DNA of 27,240 nucleotides from QNFN01 sp964195335 (GTDB taxonomy: Bacteria; Pseudomonadota; Gammaproteobacteria; QNFN01), in contig CAXMPC010000006.1 of NCBI GenBank assembly GCA_964195335.1, positions 1-27,240 on the forward strand. Direction: 5' to 3'. The position numbers and the translations under genes are program-made. The notes beneath the pieces are model-generated. The model searched no databases. It was not told the origin of the DNA and saw only the letters and a program-made list of their open reading frames with translations. Of this stretch, positions 1-7,018 are shown piece after piece. Within the stretch, counting starts at the first letter, position 1. Each line of letters begins with the position of its first letter.

Positions 1-84
1 GAAATCGGCAGCGGCGAACTGACACGTAGTCTGGCTGATGAGACCTTGCAGCTGTTCCGTCGACTCGGCGGCGGCCAAGTCTAA
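1..84 (+). CDS. C-terminal end of an unidentified gene (partial)
   Basis: The first 27 codons read as an open frame entering from the left edge and stopping at TAA (82-84). The peptide begins EIGSGELTRS and ends FRRLGGGQV. It has the GC-rich third positions typical of the neighbouring genes, so it is probably the tail of a real coding region. It is too short to assign to a family. Confidence 0.5.
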   Translation, partial: EIGSGELTRSLADETLQLFRRLGGGQV

Positions 85-274
85 CCATTCGATTGCCGGC
101 GTCCGAGGCAACAAGCCACACGATCTCTCGCCGTGCCTGTAGAAATCCCCGTCTCACCGGCATGTACGTGGTTGTTCGAACTCGCGTCTCAAGTCTCTCC
201 CGCCTATGATCATGTTGGGGATCCAAACGGTCCGATCGCAACCAAATAACCCCTGAATAATCAAAGGAATTGAT

Positions 275-784
275 ATGAGCAGCCCCACAAGCAGAACTAT
301 CGTAACCGCGGCCGCGCTGACACTAATCCTCGCCGGTTGCAGCACCACCCCGAAAAACACGGCTCCGCCGCCTGCGCCGGCCCCCAAGGCGGCCGCTCCA
401 GCGCCCATGCCGGCCAAGGCAGCGGCCCCGGCACCGGCGCCGGCGATGAAATACGTAATCGAAGGCGTGCACTTCGATACCGATCAGTCGACGCTGAAAA
501 CTGAAGCCATGGCGACACTGGACAAGGCCGCGGCCGCGTTGCAGAAACAACCTGGCGTCAAGTACGAAGTCGCGGGTTACGCCGACACCACAGGTGCCGA
601 GCCCTATAACCAGGGGCTCTCCGAAAGACGCGCCCAGGCGGTCCAGGATTATCTTGTCAGCAAGGGCGTGGCGCCCGGTCAGTTGACCACCAAGGGCTAC
701 GGCGAAGGGAACCCGGCGGCGGCAAACAACACCAGTAAAGGCCGTGCGAAGAATCGCAGAGTCGAGATCTGGCCGAAAAAGTAG
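275..784 (+). CDS. OmpA/Pal-type peptidoglycan-binding lipoprotein
   Basis: This 169-residue protein is probably an outer-membrane lipoprotein that tethers the envelope to peptidoglycan. Residues 1-22 form a lipoprotein signal with lipobox LAGC, so Cys22 would be the lipidated residue. Residues 25-57 are a low-complexity Ala/Pro linker. Residues 58-167 form an OmpA C-terminal domain with the family pattern ADTTG-x-x-x-YN-x-x-LSERRAQAV; its Asp and Arg are the residues that contact diaminopimelate in the family. The start is an ATG preceded by AAAGGAAT. It stands alone and is followed by a strong palindrome likely to terminate transcription. The name Pal is not certain because no tol genes are adjacent. 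Confidence 0.9.
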   Translation: MSSPTSRTIVTAAALTLILAGCSTTPKNTAPPPAPAPKAAAPAPMPAKAAAPAPAPAMKYVIEGVHFDTDQSTLKTEAMATLDKAAAALQKQPGVKYEVAGYADTTGAEPYNQGLSERRAQAVQDYLVSKGVAPGQLTTKGYGEGNPAAANNTSKGRAKNRRVEIWPKK

Positions 785-816
785 GGCAAAATCGCATCGT
801 CCTGTAACCACCTGGC

Positions 817-840
817 AACCGCCATGACGTCATGGCGGTT
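817..840. terminator. Perfect 24 bp palindrome, probable intrinsic terminator
   Basis: The sequence AACCGCCATGAC is followed directly by its exact reverse complement, then by TTTCC. It lies 33 bases after the lipoprotein stop codon. The stem is very strong but the T-run is short. It contains the ATG at 824 that would be the furthest upstream start of the next frame, which argues that the next gene begins further in. Confidence 0.6.
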
Positions 841-859
841 TCCACAGCGCCTACGAACA

Positions 860-1645
860 ATGATTTTCTTCTCCCGCATCGCCATCCTGTTCGGCTTCGC
901 TTTAGTCGCCGCCTTGCCTCTGTCCGCCTCGGCGCTACCGTTGGAAGAGGAAACCGGCGTGTCGTCATCTGTGCGCCCGCTGCCACCGGTCTATTACATC
1001 CACGAGGACCTCTCGGTCACGTTGCGTCTCTGTTACAACTGGTCATGCGCCACCCGGGAGACCATCTTCTTATCCGCCGAGGAGATGGCCGGTGTAAAGG
1101 ACGAGATGGCCGTCTGTACCGGTAACTCACTTCACGATCGTCTGCAACGACTGCGTATCGGCATCTGGCAGATGGAGGAATTGGCGGAACGGTTCCAGCC
1201 CCTGCTCGCCAACGATGCCGCCATCAATATCCAGGACCGTGATCGTGTCGGTCGCATGGACTGCATCGACAGCACCAGCAATGCCACCACCTTTCTGCAC
1301 ATCCTGCGCGACCTGGGACAGATACCTGAATGGACCGTGGCATCGCCGGAGGTTCGTAATCAGCTTCTGTTCGAACTGGTGCACTGGACAGCGGTTGTAA
1401 CCGACCGTGCGGATGGCCAACCCTGGTCAGTCGACGCCTGGTACCGGCCCAACGGTCACCTGCCGTTCGTCATGACGCTGGCGGACTGGAGCCAGGACAA
1501 GCTTGGCTGGGAGGTGCCGCTGGATACTCACAACCCCTACCCTAGCCACATCAAGCTGTTGTGCGGTACTGACCGTAAACGGTCTGGTCCGAGGGTCGCT
1601 GACAACAAGGCCTTGCCAACGCCTTCCGGGAAAGAGGCGAATTGA
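860..1645 (+). CDS. Secreted conserved hypothetical, transglutaminase-like Cys/His/Asp pattern
   Basis: With the ATG at 860 the protein has 261 residues and starts with a good Sec signal peptide (hydrophobic core about residues 8-25, then ALPLEEE). The upstream in-frame ATG at 824 lies inside the terminator palindrome and would spoil the signal, so 860 is preferred. Mature-protein landmarks are LCYNWSC (Cys58, Cys63), Cys86, GRMDCIDSTSNATTFL (Cys135), LVHWTAVV (His175) and WSVDAWYRPNG (Asp192). The order Cys at a helix start, His before a strand, then Asp near a Trp is what transglutaminase-like cysteine enzymes show, but this is inference. I recall similar conserved hypotheticals in Proteobacteria without an assigned function. 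It is probably periplasmic. Confidence 0.75.
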   Translation: MIFFSRIAILFGFALVAALPLSASALPLEEETGVSSSVRPLPPVYYIHEDLSVTLRLCYNWSCATRETIFLSAEEMAGVKDEMAVCTGNSLHDRLQRLRIGIWQMEELAERFQPLLANDAAINIQDRDRVGRMDCIDSTSNATTFLHILRDLGQIPEWTVASPEVRNQLLFELVHWTAVVTDRADGQPWSVDAWYRPNGHLPFVMTLADWSQDKLGWEVPLDTHNPYPSHIKLLCGTDRKRSGPRVADNKALPTPSGKEAN

Positions 1646-1772
1646 ACCCGCCCCGACAGATGTAACGATTTCATCACGATCGATAACGGTCGCAATCGAC
1701 GAACCTCATGCGCGGTCCCGTAGCCAGGAGCAGCACGCCATACCGACATGCTGTCGCACTCGGGGAAATTCG

Positions 1773-2201
1773 ATGCAAAAGCTTCTGGCCGTCCTGTTAC
1801 TGACCATGCCACTCCTGCCGGCCCAGGCCGCCGACACTGTCGCCGAAGGCATCTGGCAGACTATTGACTACGGCGTCGAAGGCACATGGCGCATCGAGCA
1901 AGCCGATGACCGCCTGACCATCAGGCTCGGAAACGATTTCGTGACCAAGAACGGTCCCGACCTGCACCTGCTGCTGTCACCAAAACCGTTTGCCGGACTG
2001 AGCAACGACAACGCCACGGAAGGGGCGCTGGTCGCCGGCTTGCTCAAGACCAGTGACGACTCGACCTTTTTCCGCAAGATGAAAGGGGTCCAGTCGTTCA
2101 CTCTGCCCGCCGGAACGCAGTTGTCCGACTACCGGACCATCGTCATCCATTGCGTGGAGTTTTCGCACCTCTGGGCTGGTGCGGACCTGGGGACCAGGTG
2201 A
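1773..2201 (+). CDS. Secreted DM13-domain protein
   Basis: The protein has 142 residues with a signal peptide (residues 1-19, ending AQA). The ATG at 1773 follows GGGGAAATTC; the same frame stays open far upstream but without coding character. Residues 38-139 match the DM13 domain: GTWRIEQADDRLTIRLGNDF, then GPDLHLLLSP, QSFTLPAGTQLSDYRTIVIHC and FSHLWAGADL. Cys127 is the cysteine that DM13 domains typically conserve. DM13 domains have been proposed to act in extracytoplasmic redox or electron transfer; the exact role here is unknown. A decayed cupin gene follows immediately. Confidence 0.85.
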   Translation: MQKLLAVLLLTMPLLPAQAADTVAEGIWQTIDYGVEGTWRIEQADDRLTIRLGNDFVTKNGPDLHLLLSPKPFAGLSNDNATEGALVAGLLKTSDDSTFFRKMKGVQSFTLPAGTQLSDYRTIVIHCVEFSHLWAGADLGTR

Positions 2202-2202
2202 C

Positions 2203-2481
2203 GCACGAAGGAGAAATCCTGGTCGCGATGCCGTGTCTCACAACTGGGCGGCTCGCGGTTTCAGCTGCGACCTCTGGACCGACCTGCCCTGACCGTGCAT
2301 GGAAGAACACACCCACGACGTCGACGAACCGGTCATCTTCGTCGAGGGTGATACGGAGTTCGAGATCGCTACCGAGGTCACTCGACCCGCCATTGGCCAG
2401 GAGTTCTTCATCCCGGCCGTGGGCCATGCACACGGCGCGCAACCTCGGCAACACGACCTGTTACTGACTCTACGGCTAGCA
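2203..2481 (+). pseudogene. Decayed cupin-domain gene
   Basis: No intact gene lies here, but a cupin can be read through. In one frame the sequence gives HNWAARGFSCDLWTDLP (2239-2289), a TGA stop at 2290, and then, still in that frame, HTHDVDEPVIFVEGDTEFEI and PAIGQEFFIP. Near 2430 the reading shifts by one base to HTARNLGNTTCY, then TGA (2465-2467), LYG and TAG. Cupins of this kind read roughly GFSCDLW, H-x-x-DE, VEGE-EFEI, PAIGEE-IPAG, H-x-RN-G-T-WLYG. The stops sit where Gly and Trp would be expected. Two nonsense codons and a frameshift indicate a dead gene. An open frame at 2299-2991 is an artefact of this remnant running into the next gene. Confidence 0.75.
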
Positions 2482-2563
2482 AAGACCCAACCATTGACCT
2501 GGTTCCTTGCCGTCGTCGACGCCATTGCCGACAATCCCGCATGCCCCTCCTCCGGAGCCCCTG

Positions 2564-3028
2564 ATGCCTCTACTCTCCCGTCTTCCGCTTTTTTTGATCC
2601 TAGTCGCGCTCGCCGGCTGCGCGACCATGCGCCCCGACTACGAGACCCCGACGGTCACCGTCAACTCGTTCCGGCCACTGCCGGGCGAGGGCGTGGCGCC
2701 GCGCTTCGAAATCGGGCTGCGCATCCTCAACCCCAACCGGTCCCCGCTGAAGCTCCACGGCATCGCCTACAACGTCCGCCTCGAAGGCCACCGCCTGTTG
2801 GCCGGCGTCGCCAACGACCTGCCGGAAGTCGCCCCCTACGGCGAGGCCGACGTGATACTGGTTGCCGGTGTCGATCTCCTCGGTGGCATCGGTTTGATCG
2901 GCGACCTGATGCAGTCGAGCCGGGAATCGCTCACCTACCGTCTCGAGGCAAAACTGGACATCGGCCCGCTGCAACCGGCGATCCGGATTGATCACGAGGG
3001 CGTGGTCAACCTCGGACCGGGCCGTTGA
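2564..3028 (+). CDS. LEA14-like (LEA_2/WHy domain) lipoprotein
   Basis: The protein has 154 residues from the ATG at 2564, which follows a CTCCGGAG ribosome-binding region. Residues 1-18 form a lipoprotein signal with lipobox LAGC. The mature part fits the LEA14/WHy fold: a hydrophobic beta domain with FEIGLRILNPNRSPLKLHGIAY, where NPN is the signature of the family, then YNVRLEGHRLLAGVAND. Such lipoproteins are common in Proteobacteria and of unclear function, possibly envelope protection. It ends 14 bases before the next gene and may be transcribed with the CoA-enzyme block. Confidence 0.85.
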   Translation: MPLLSRLPLFLILVALAGCATMRPDYETPTVTVNSFRPLPGEGVAPRFEIGLRILNPNRSPLKLHGIAYNVRLEGHRLLAGVANDLPEVAPYGEADVILVAGVDLLGGIGLIGDLMQSSRESLTYRLEAKLDIGPLQPAIRIDHEGVVNLGPGR

Positions 3029-3042
3029 TGGAGACTTCACCC

Positions 3043-3885
3043 ATGGATATCGATCATCTGCGCGGCTGGATCGGCCGCAGCATGACGGCCAAGGACACCG
3101 TCGACGGTCGCCGTGCCGCCGCCCTGGCGGCGACCCTCGACCTCAATTCGGCTCCTGGCAACGGCGATCACCTGCCACCGCTCTGGCACTGGCTCGGTTT
3201 CCTGCCCTGTGACCGCGCTTCCGATCTCGCGGAGGATGGCCACCCCCATCGTGGCGGCTTCCTGCCCCCGGTGCCGCTGCCGCGGCGCATGTGGGCCGGA
3301 AGCCAGTTCGAATTCCACCGCCCGATGCAGGTCGGTGCCATGGCCGAGCGGGTATCCACCGTGCGCTCGGTCGACCTCAAGGAGGGACGCAGCGGCGCAC
3401 TGGTCTTCGTCCGCGTCGAACACGCGCTGCAAGACGATGCGGGCCCGCTGCTGACGGAGTGGCACGACATCGTCTACCGCGAACTCGCGGCTCCCGGGTC
3501 GGCCCCACCACCGGCAAAGCCTGCTCCGGATAACGCCATCTGGACCTGGCACATCGATCCCGACCCGGTGCTGCTGTTCCGCTACTCGGCACTGACCTTC
3601 AACGGCCACCGCATCCACTACGACCGCAGCTACGCCACCGACGTCGAGGGCTACCCCGGACTGATCGTTCACGGCCCGCTGCAGGCAACGCTGCTGCTGG
3701 AACTGCTGCGACGCGAACGTCCCGACGCGACGGTGACCGCGTTTTCGTTCCGCGCCTTGCGTCCGGTATTCGACACCGCATCAATAACTGTTTGCGGTCG
3801 ACCCGAGGATGACGGCGCAGTGCAGCTATGGATCACCGATGCCGACGGCGCCATGGCGATGGAAGCCAGGGCGACAATCACCTGA
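3043..3885 (+). CDS. HTD2/MaoC-like acyl-CoA hydratase (itaconyl- or mesaconyl-C4-CoA hydratase type)
   Basis: This 280-residue protein has a double hot-dog layout: an N-terminal FAS1-like dehydratase half (about residues 1-145) and a C-terminal MaoC-like half. The hallmark is FRYSALTFNGHRIHYDRSYA (residues 179-198), followed by GLIVHGPLQATLLLELL. This matches the family that includes fungal HTD2, mesaconyl-C4-CoA hydratase and itaconyl-CoA hydratase. I chose the ATG at 3043 because GGAG lies nine bases upstream; a TTG/ATG pair at 3025-3028 overlaps the previous stop. It is followed by an acyl-CoA dehydrogenase and a CoA-transferase, so it probably hydrates a branched unsaturated dicarboxylyl-CoA. 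The substrate is inferred. Confidence 0.8.
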   Translation: MDIDHLRGWIGRSMTAKDTVDGRRAAALAATLDLNSAPGNGDHLPPLWHWLGFLPCDRASDLAEDGHPHRGGFLPPVPLPRRMWAGSQFEFHRPMQVGAMAERVSTVRSVDLKEGRSGALVFVRVEHALQDDAGPLLTEWHDIVYRELAAPGSAPPPAKPAPDNAIWTWHIDPDPVLLFRYSALTFNGHRIHYDRSYATDVEGYPGLIVHGPLQATLLLELLRRERPDATVTAFSFRALRPVFDTASITVCGRPEDDGAVQLWITDADGAMAMEARATIT

Positions 3886-3921
3886 CATCAAGTAACCGAC
3901 CGAAACCAACGGAACCTCTTC

Positions 3922-5082
3922 ATGCATGACATCGACGACCCCTACAGCGACATCCGCGATGCCGTCCGCGACCTCTGCAAGCACTACCCGGACAGCTACT
4001 TTCGCGAGATCGACGAGGCCCGCGGCTACCCCGAAGCGTTTGTCGATGCCCTGACCGAAGCCGGCTGGCTGGCCGCACTGATCCCCGAGACCTACGGCGG
4101 CAGTGGCCTGGGACTGGCCGAGGCGTCGGTGATCATGGAGGAGATCAACCGCTGCGGCGGCAATGCCGGCGCCTGCCACGGCCAGATGTACAACATGGGC
4201 ACGCTGCTGCGCCACGGCTCCGAGGAGCAGCAGCAGCGCTACCTGCCGCGTATCGCCAGTGGTGAACTGCGCCTGCAGTCGATGGGCGTCACCGAGCCGA
4301 CCACCGGCTCCGACACCACCAAGATCAAGACCATGGCGGTGCGCAAGGGCGACCGTTACGTGGTCAACGGCCAGAAGGTCTGGATCTCGCGCGTGCAGCA
4401 CTCCGACCTGATGATCCTGCTGGCGCGCACGACACCGTTGGCCGAGGTCAAGCGCAAGTCCGAGGGCATGTCGATCTTCATCGTCGACCTGCACCACGCG
4501 GTCGACAACGGCATGAGCGTCAAGCCGATCGCCAACATGGTCAACCACGAGACCAACGAGCTATTCTTCGACAACCTGGAGATTCCGGCGGAAAACCTGA
4601 TCGGTGAGGAAGGCATGGGCTTCCGCTACATCCTCGACGGCCTCAACGCCGAGCGCACGCTGATCGCCGCCGAGTGCATCGGCGACGGCTACTGGTTCAC
4701 CGAGCGGGCGGTGAACTACGCCAACGAACGCATCGTCTTCGATCGCCCCATCGGTCAGAATCAGGGCATCGCCTTCCCGCTGGCCGAAGCCCACATCGAA
4801 ATCGAGGCGGCCAACCTGATGCGCTTCGAGGCGTGCCGGCGCTTCGATGCCAACGAACCGTGCGGCGCCCAGGCGAACATGGCCAAGCACCTCGCCGCCA
4901 AGGCGTCGTGGGAGGCGGCCAACGCCTGTCTGCAGACCCACGGTGGCTTCGGCTTCGCCGCCGAATACGATGTCGAGCGCAAGTTCCGCGAGACCCGGCT
5001 CTACCAGGTGGCGCCGATCTCGACCAACCTGGTGCTCTCCTACGTCGCCGAGCACATCCTCGGTCTGCCGAGGTCGTTCTGA
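3922..5082 (+). CDS. Acyl-CoA dehydrogenase, glutamate in the isovaleryl-CoA dehydrogenase position
   Basis: This 386-residue flavoprotein has the full three-domain acyl-CoA dehydrogenase layout. Landmarks are PETYGGSGLG (55-64), the FAD-contacting MGVTEPTTGSD (121-131), VNGQKVWIS (148-156), FDRPIGQNQGIAFPLAE (273-289) and THGGFGFA (339-346). In most family members the catalytic Glu lies in a late EGT motif; here that region reads LYQVAPISTN and has no Glu. Instead Glu244 in LNAERTLIAA sits where isovaleryl-CoA and long-chain dehydrogenases carry their base. The gene overlaps the following CoA-transferase by one base, so they are almost certainly co-transcribed. A dehydrogenase of this type accompanies itaconate genes in Pseudomonas, but its substrate there is not settled to my knowledge. 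Confidence 0.9.
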   Translation: MHDIDDPYSDIRDAVRDLCKHYPDSYFREIDEARGYPEAFVDALTEAGWLAALIPETYGGSGLGLAEASVIMEEINRCGGNAGACHGQMYNMGTLLRHGSEEQQQRYLPRIASGELRLQSMGVTEPTTGSDTTKIKTMAVRKGDRYVVNGQKVWISRVQHSDLMILLARTTPLAEVKRKSEGMSIFIVDLHHAVDNGMSVKPIANMVNHETNELFFDNLEIPAENLIGEEGMGFRYILDGLNAERTLIAAECIGDGYWFTERAVNYANERIVFDRPIGQNQGIAFPLAEAHIEIEAANLMRFEACRRFDANEPCGAQANMAKHLAAKASWEAANACLQTHGGFGFAAEYDVERKFRETRLYQVAPISTNLVLSYVAEHILGLPRSF

Positions 5083-6260
5083 TGCAACCCCTCGCCGGCA
5101 CCACCGTCGTCACCCTGGAACACGCCATCGCCGCGCCGCTGGCGACCCGCCACCTCGCCGACCTCGGCGCGCGGGTGATCAAGATCGAACGCCCCGGCAG
5201 TGGCGACTTCGCCCGTGGCTACGACCAGCGGGTCAACGGCATCTGCTCCCACTTCGTCTGGTGCAACCGCTCCAAGGAGAGTCTCGCCCTCGATGCCAAG
5301 CACCCTGAGGCAGGCGAGATCCTCACGCGGCTGGTGGGACAGGCTGACGTGCTGGTGCAGAACCTCGCCCCCGGTGCCGCGACCCGCCTCGGACTCGGAT
5401 ACGAGTCGTTGGCCGAGAAACACCCGGAGTTGATCATCTGCGACATCTCCGGCTACGGCGACGACGGTCCGTCGCGCGACCGCAAGGCCTACGATCTGCT
5501 GATCCAGAGCGAGGCCGGCCTGCTCTCCGTCACCGGCGGTCCCGAGCAGATGGCCAAGGCGGGCATCTCCATTGCCGACATCGCCGCCGGCATGTACGCC
5601 TACTCGCAGGTACTCGCCGCACTTCTCCAGCGCGGGAAAACCGGCCGTGGCACACGGATCGACGTGTCCATGCTCGAGGCGCTGGGCGAGTGGATGGGTT
5701 ACCCGCTCTACTACGCCTATGAAGGCGCCGAGCCGCCACCGCGTACCGGCGCGTTCCACGCCACCATCTACCCCTACGGCCCGTTCGCGACCGCTGACGG
5801 CGAAGTGATGCTCGGCCTGCAGAACGAACGCGAGTGGCAGCGCTTCTGCAGCGACGTGCTGGAACGCCCGGCATTGGCGACCGACGTCCGCTTCGCCAGC
5901 AACTTCGAACGGTCGGCCCACCGCGAGGCGCTCGATGCCGAAATCCATAACGTCTTCTCCGCCCTTACGGTCGCCGACATCGAGGCACGACTCGACCGGG
6001 CGCAGATCGCCAACGCCCGGGTCAACGACATGGCGGCGCTCTGGTCCCATCCACAGCTCGCGGCACGTGAACGCTGGCGCACCATCGGCTCGCCGGTCGG
6101 ACCGCTACCGTCTCTGCTGCCACCGGGCACCTGGCACGACGACGGGCCGCGCATGGACCCGGTACCGGCTCTCGGCGAGCACACCGACGCCATCCTCGGC
6201 GAACTCGGGTATGACGATGCGACGATCGGACGACTGCGAAGTGCCGGAGCGGTAGGCTGA
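5082..6260 (+). CDS. Class III (CaiB/BaiF, formyl-CoA transferase family) CoA-transferase
   Basis: This 392-residue protein moves CoA between carboxylic acids through an aspartyl-CoA intermediate. The family start (MQPLAGTTVVTLEHAIAAPL), ADLGARVIKIERPGSGDFAR and the Asp138 region KAYDLLIQSEAGLLSVTGG are all present; Asp138 is in the position of the catalytic Asp of formyl-CoA transferase. The ATG at 5082 overlaps the dehydrogenase stop (TGATG), with GAGG as a possible ribosome site. The longer open frame upstream is only the shadow of the dehydrogenase gene. Together with the hydratase it suggests activation and hydration of a C5 dicarboxylate such as itaconate or mesaconate; no citramalyl-CoA lyase gene is in the window. 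Confidence 0.88.
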   Translation: MQPLAGTTVVTLEHAIAAPLATRHLADLGARVIKIERPGSGDFARGYDQRVNGICSHFVWCNRSKESLALDAKHPEAGEILTRLVGQADVLVQNLAPGAATRLGLGYESLAEKHPELIICDISGYGDDGPSRDRKAYDLLIQSEAGLLSVTGGPEQMAKAGISIADIAAGMYAYSQVLAALLQRGKTGRGTRIDVSMLEALGEWMGYPLYYAYEGAEPPPRTGAFHATIYPYGPFATADGEVMLGLQNEREWQRFCSDVLERPALATDVRFASNFERSAHREALDAEIHNVFSALTVADIEARLDRAQIANARVNDMAALWSHPQLAARERWRTIGSPVGPLPSLLPPGTWHDDGPRMDPVPALGEHTDAILGELGYDDATIGRLRSAGAVG

Positions 6261-6296
6261 AGCCGACGGACGACACAGCACGCCGCCGCCGCAGAT

Positions 6297-6304
6297 GCTA
6301 TAAA
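6297..6304 (+). promoter_or_regulatory. Possible extended -10 promoter
   Basis: TGCTATAAA (from about 6296) is an extended -10 element with five of six consensus bases. It lies about 68 bases before the start at 6372, in the gap after the CoA-transferase. No convincing -35 box is present, as is usual for extended -10 promoters. Confidence 0.35.
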
Positions 6305-6371
6305 TCATGGCCAGGAGCGGTCGATCCGGACGGTCGGCCATGTGCTCACCAACACCAGGGACCCTGTTGCG

Positions 6372-6563
6372 ATGACTGATCCTGAAAAAGAAGAAGGCGA
6401 CCACGAGGAGTATCGGGGCCCCGAACGGCGCAACGGTATCGAGCGACGGGTGACGCCCGACAAGCGCCAGGAACTCCGCTTCGAACCCTCCAAGAGCGAC
6501 CGACGCCAGAAGGCACGACGCAAAACTGACGGTGACGCCTGGAAGAACCACGACTTTTTCTGA
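6372..6563 (+). CDS. Small, highly charged conserved-type protein (RRxxERR motifs)
   Basis: This 63-residue soluble protein has an acidic head (MTDPEKEEGDHEE) and a strongly basic body with paired Arg motifs: YRGPERRNGIERRV, SDRRQKARRKTDG, ending DAWKNHDFF. The ATG at 6372 has AGGGA about ten bases upstream; a GTG ten codons earlier is possible. Codon use is like the neighbours, so I take it as real. I recall short proteins with GPERR and RRKTDGDxW motifs in gammaproteobacteria, but I know no function. It lies alone between two gene groups and has a plausible promoter of its own. Confidence 0.6.
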   Translation: MTDPEKEEGDHEEYRGPERRNGIERRVTPDKRQELRFEPSKSDRRQKARRKTDGDAWKNHDFF

Positions 6564-6624
6564 GGCCTGCCCTGCTCCCTTCGGGGGGCCTGCAATCAAC
6601 TGATCTGTAGCGTCTCCCGGAATT

Positions 6625-6644
6625 CCCGGTCACCGAAGACCGGG
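6625..6644. terminator. Small hairpin between converging genes
   Basis: CCCGGTC and GACCGGG form a perfect 7 bp stem with a six-base loop, directly after the stop codon of the minus-strand gene at 6646. There is no T-run, so it may be a weak terminator or a 3-prime stabilising hairpin. Confidence 0.35.
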
Positions 6645-6645
6645 A

Positions 6646-6891
6646 CTATTTCCCTTTCTTCCCACCCTTGCTCTTGCCGCCACTCTTGCGGTCCTTGCCC
6701 TTGTCCTTGTCTTTGTCCTTGTCGGCATCCTGTTGACCTCGCTCCTCGGCACGATCAGCCCCGCGCGCCGATTCTTCGAGCGACTGCCTGTTCGTGTTCG
6801 CATCTCGTCCATCGTCGCCGTGAGATGCTGCAGATGCCGTGCCGGGGGCGACCAGCAGCAAGGCGAATGCCATCAGCAGGGATCTGAACAT
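6646..6891 (-). CDS. Small secreted Lys/Asp-rich protein
   Basis: This 81-residue protein begins with a clear Sec signal peptide (MFRSLLMAFALLLVAPGTASA) and continues as a disordered, charged tail. The tail includes an alternating Asp-Lys run and a Gly/Lys/Ser-rich end (KSGGKSKGGKKGK). The ATG at 6891 has a perfect AGGAGG site seven bases upstream, which fixes the start against a longer frame. It belongs to no family I recognise. The alternating charges suggest a soluble periplasmic or extracellular polyelectrolyte-like peptide; that is inference only. Confidence 0.65.
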   Translation of the reverse strand: MFRSLLMAFALLLVAPGTASAASHGDDGRDANTNRQSLEESARGADRAEERGQQDADKDKDKDKGKDRKSGGKSKGGKKGK

Positions 6892-7018
6892 GGGGCTCCT
6901 CCTGTGAAGGAGCGTTGTTCGTTCAAATATTGACGTGCATCTGGATTTGCGCAAGCGCGGTCGAATCACGTGGTCGGCGTGCCTCGCCCTGCCACGCTTC
7001 ACGCCCTGTGTCGGCAGC

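Noticed and set aside
2299..2991. A 230-residue protein
   Set aside because: Its first part is the cupin remnant and the rest is the lipoprotein gene read in the wrong frame.
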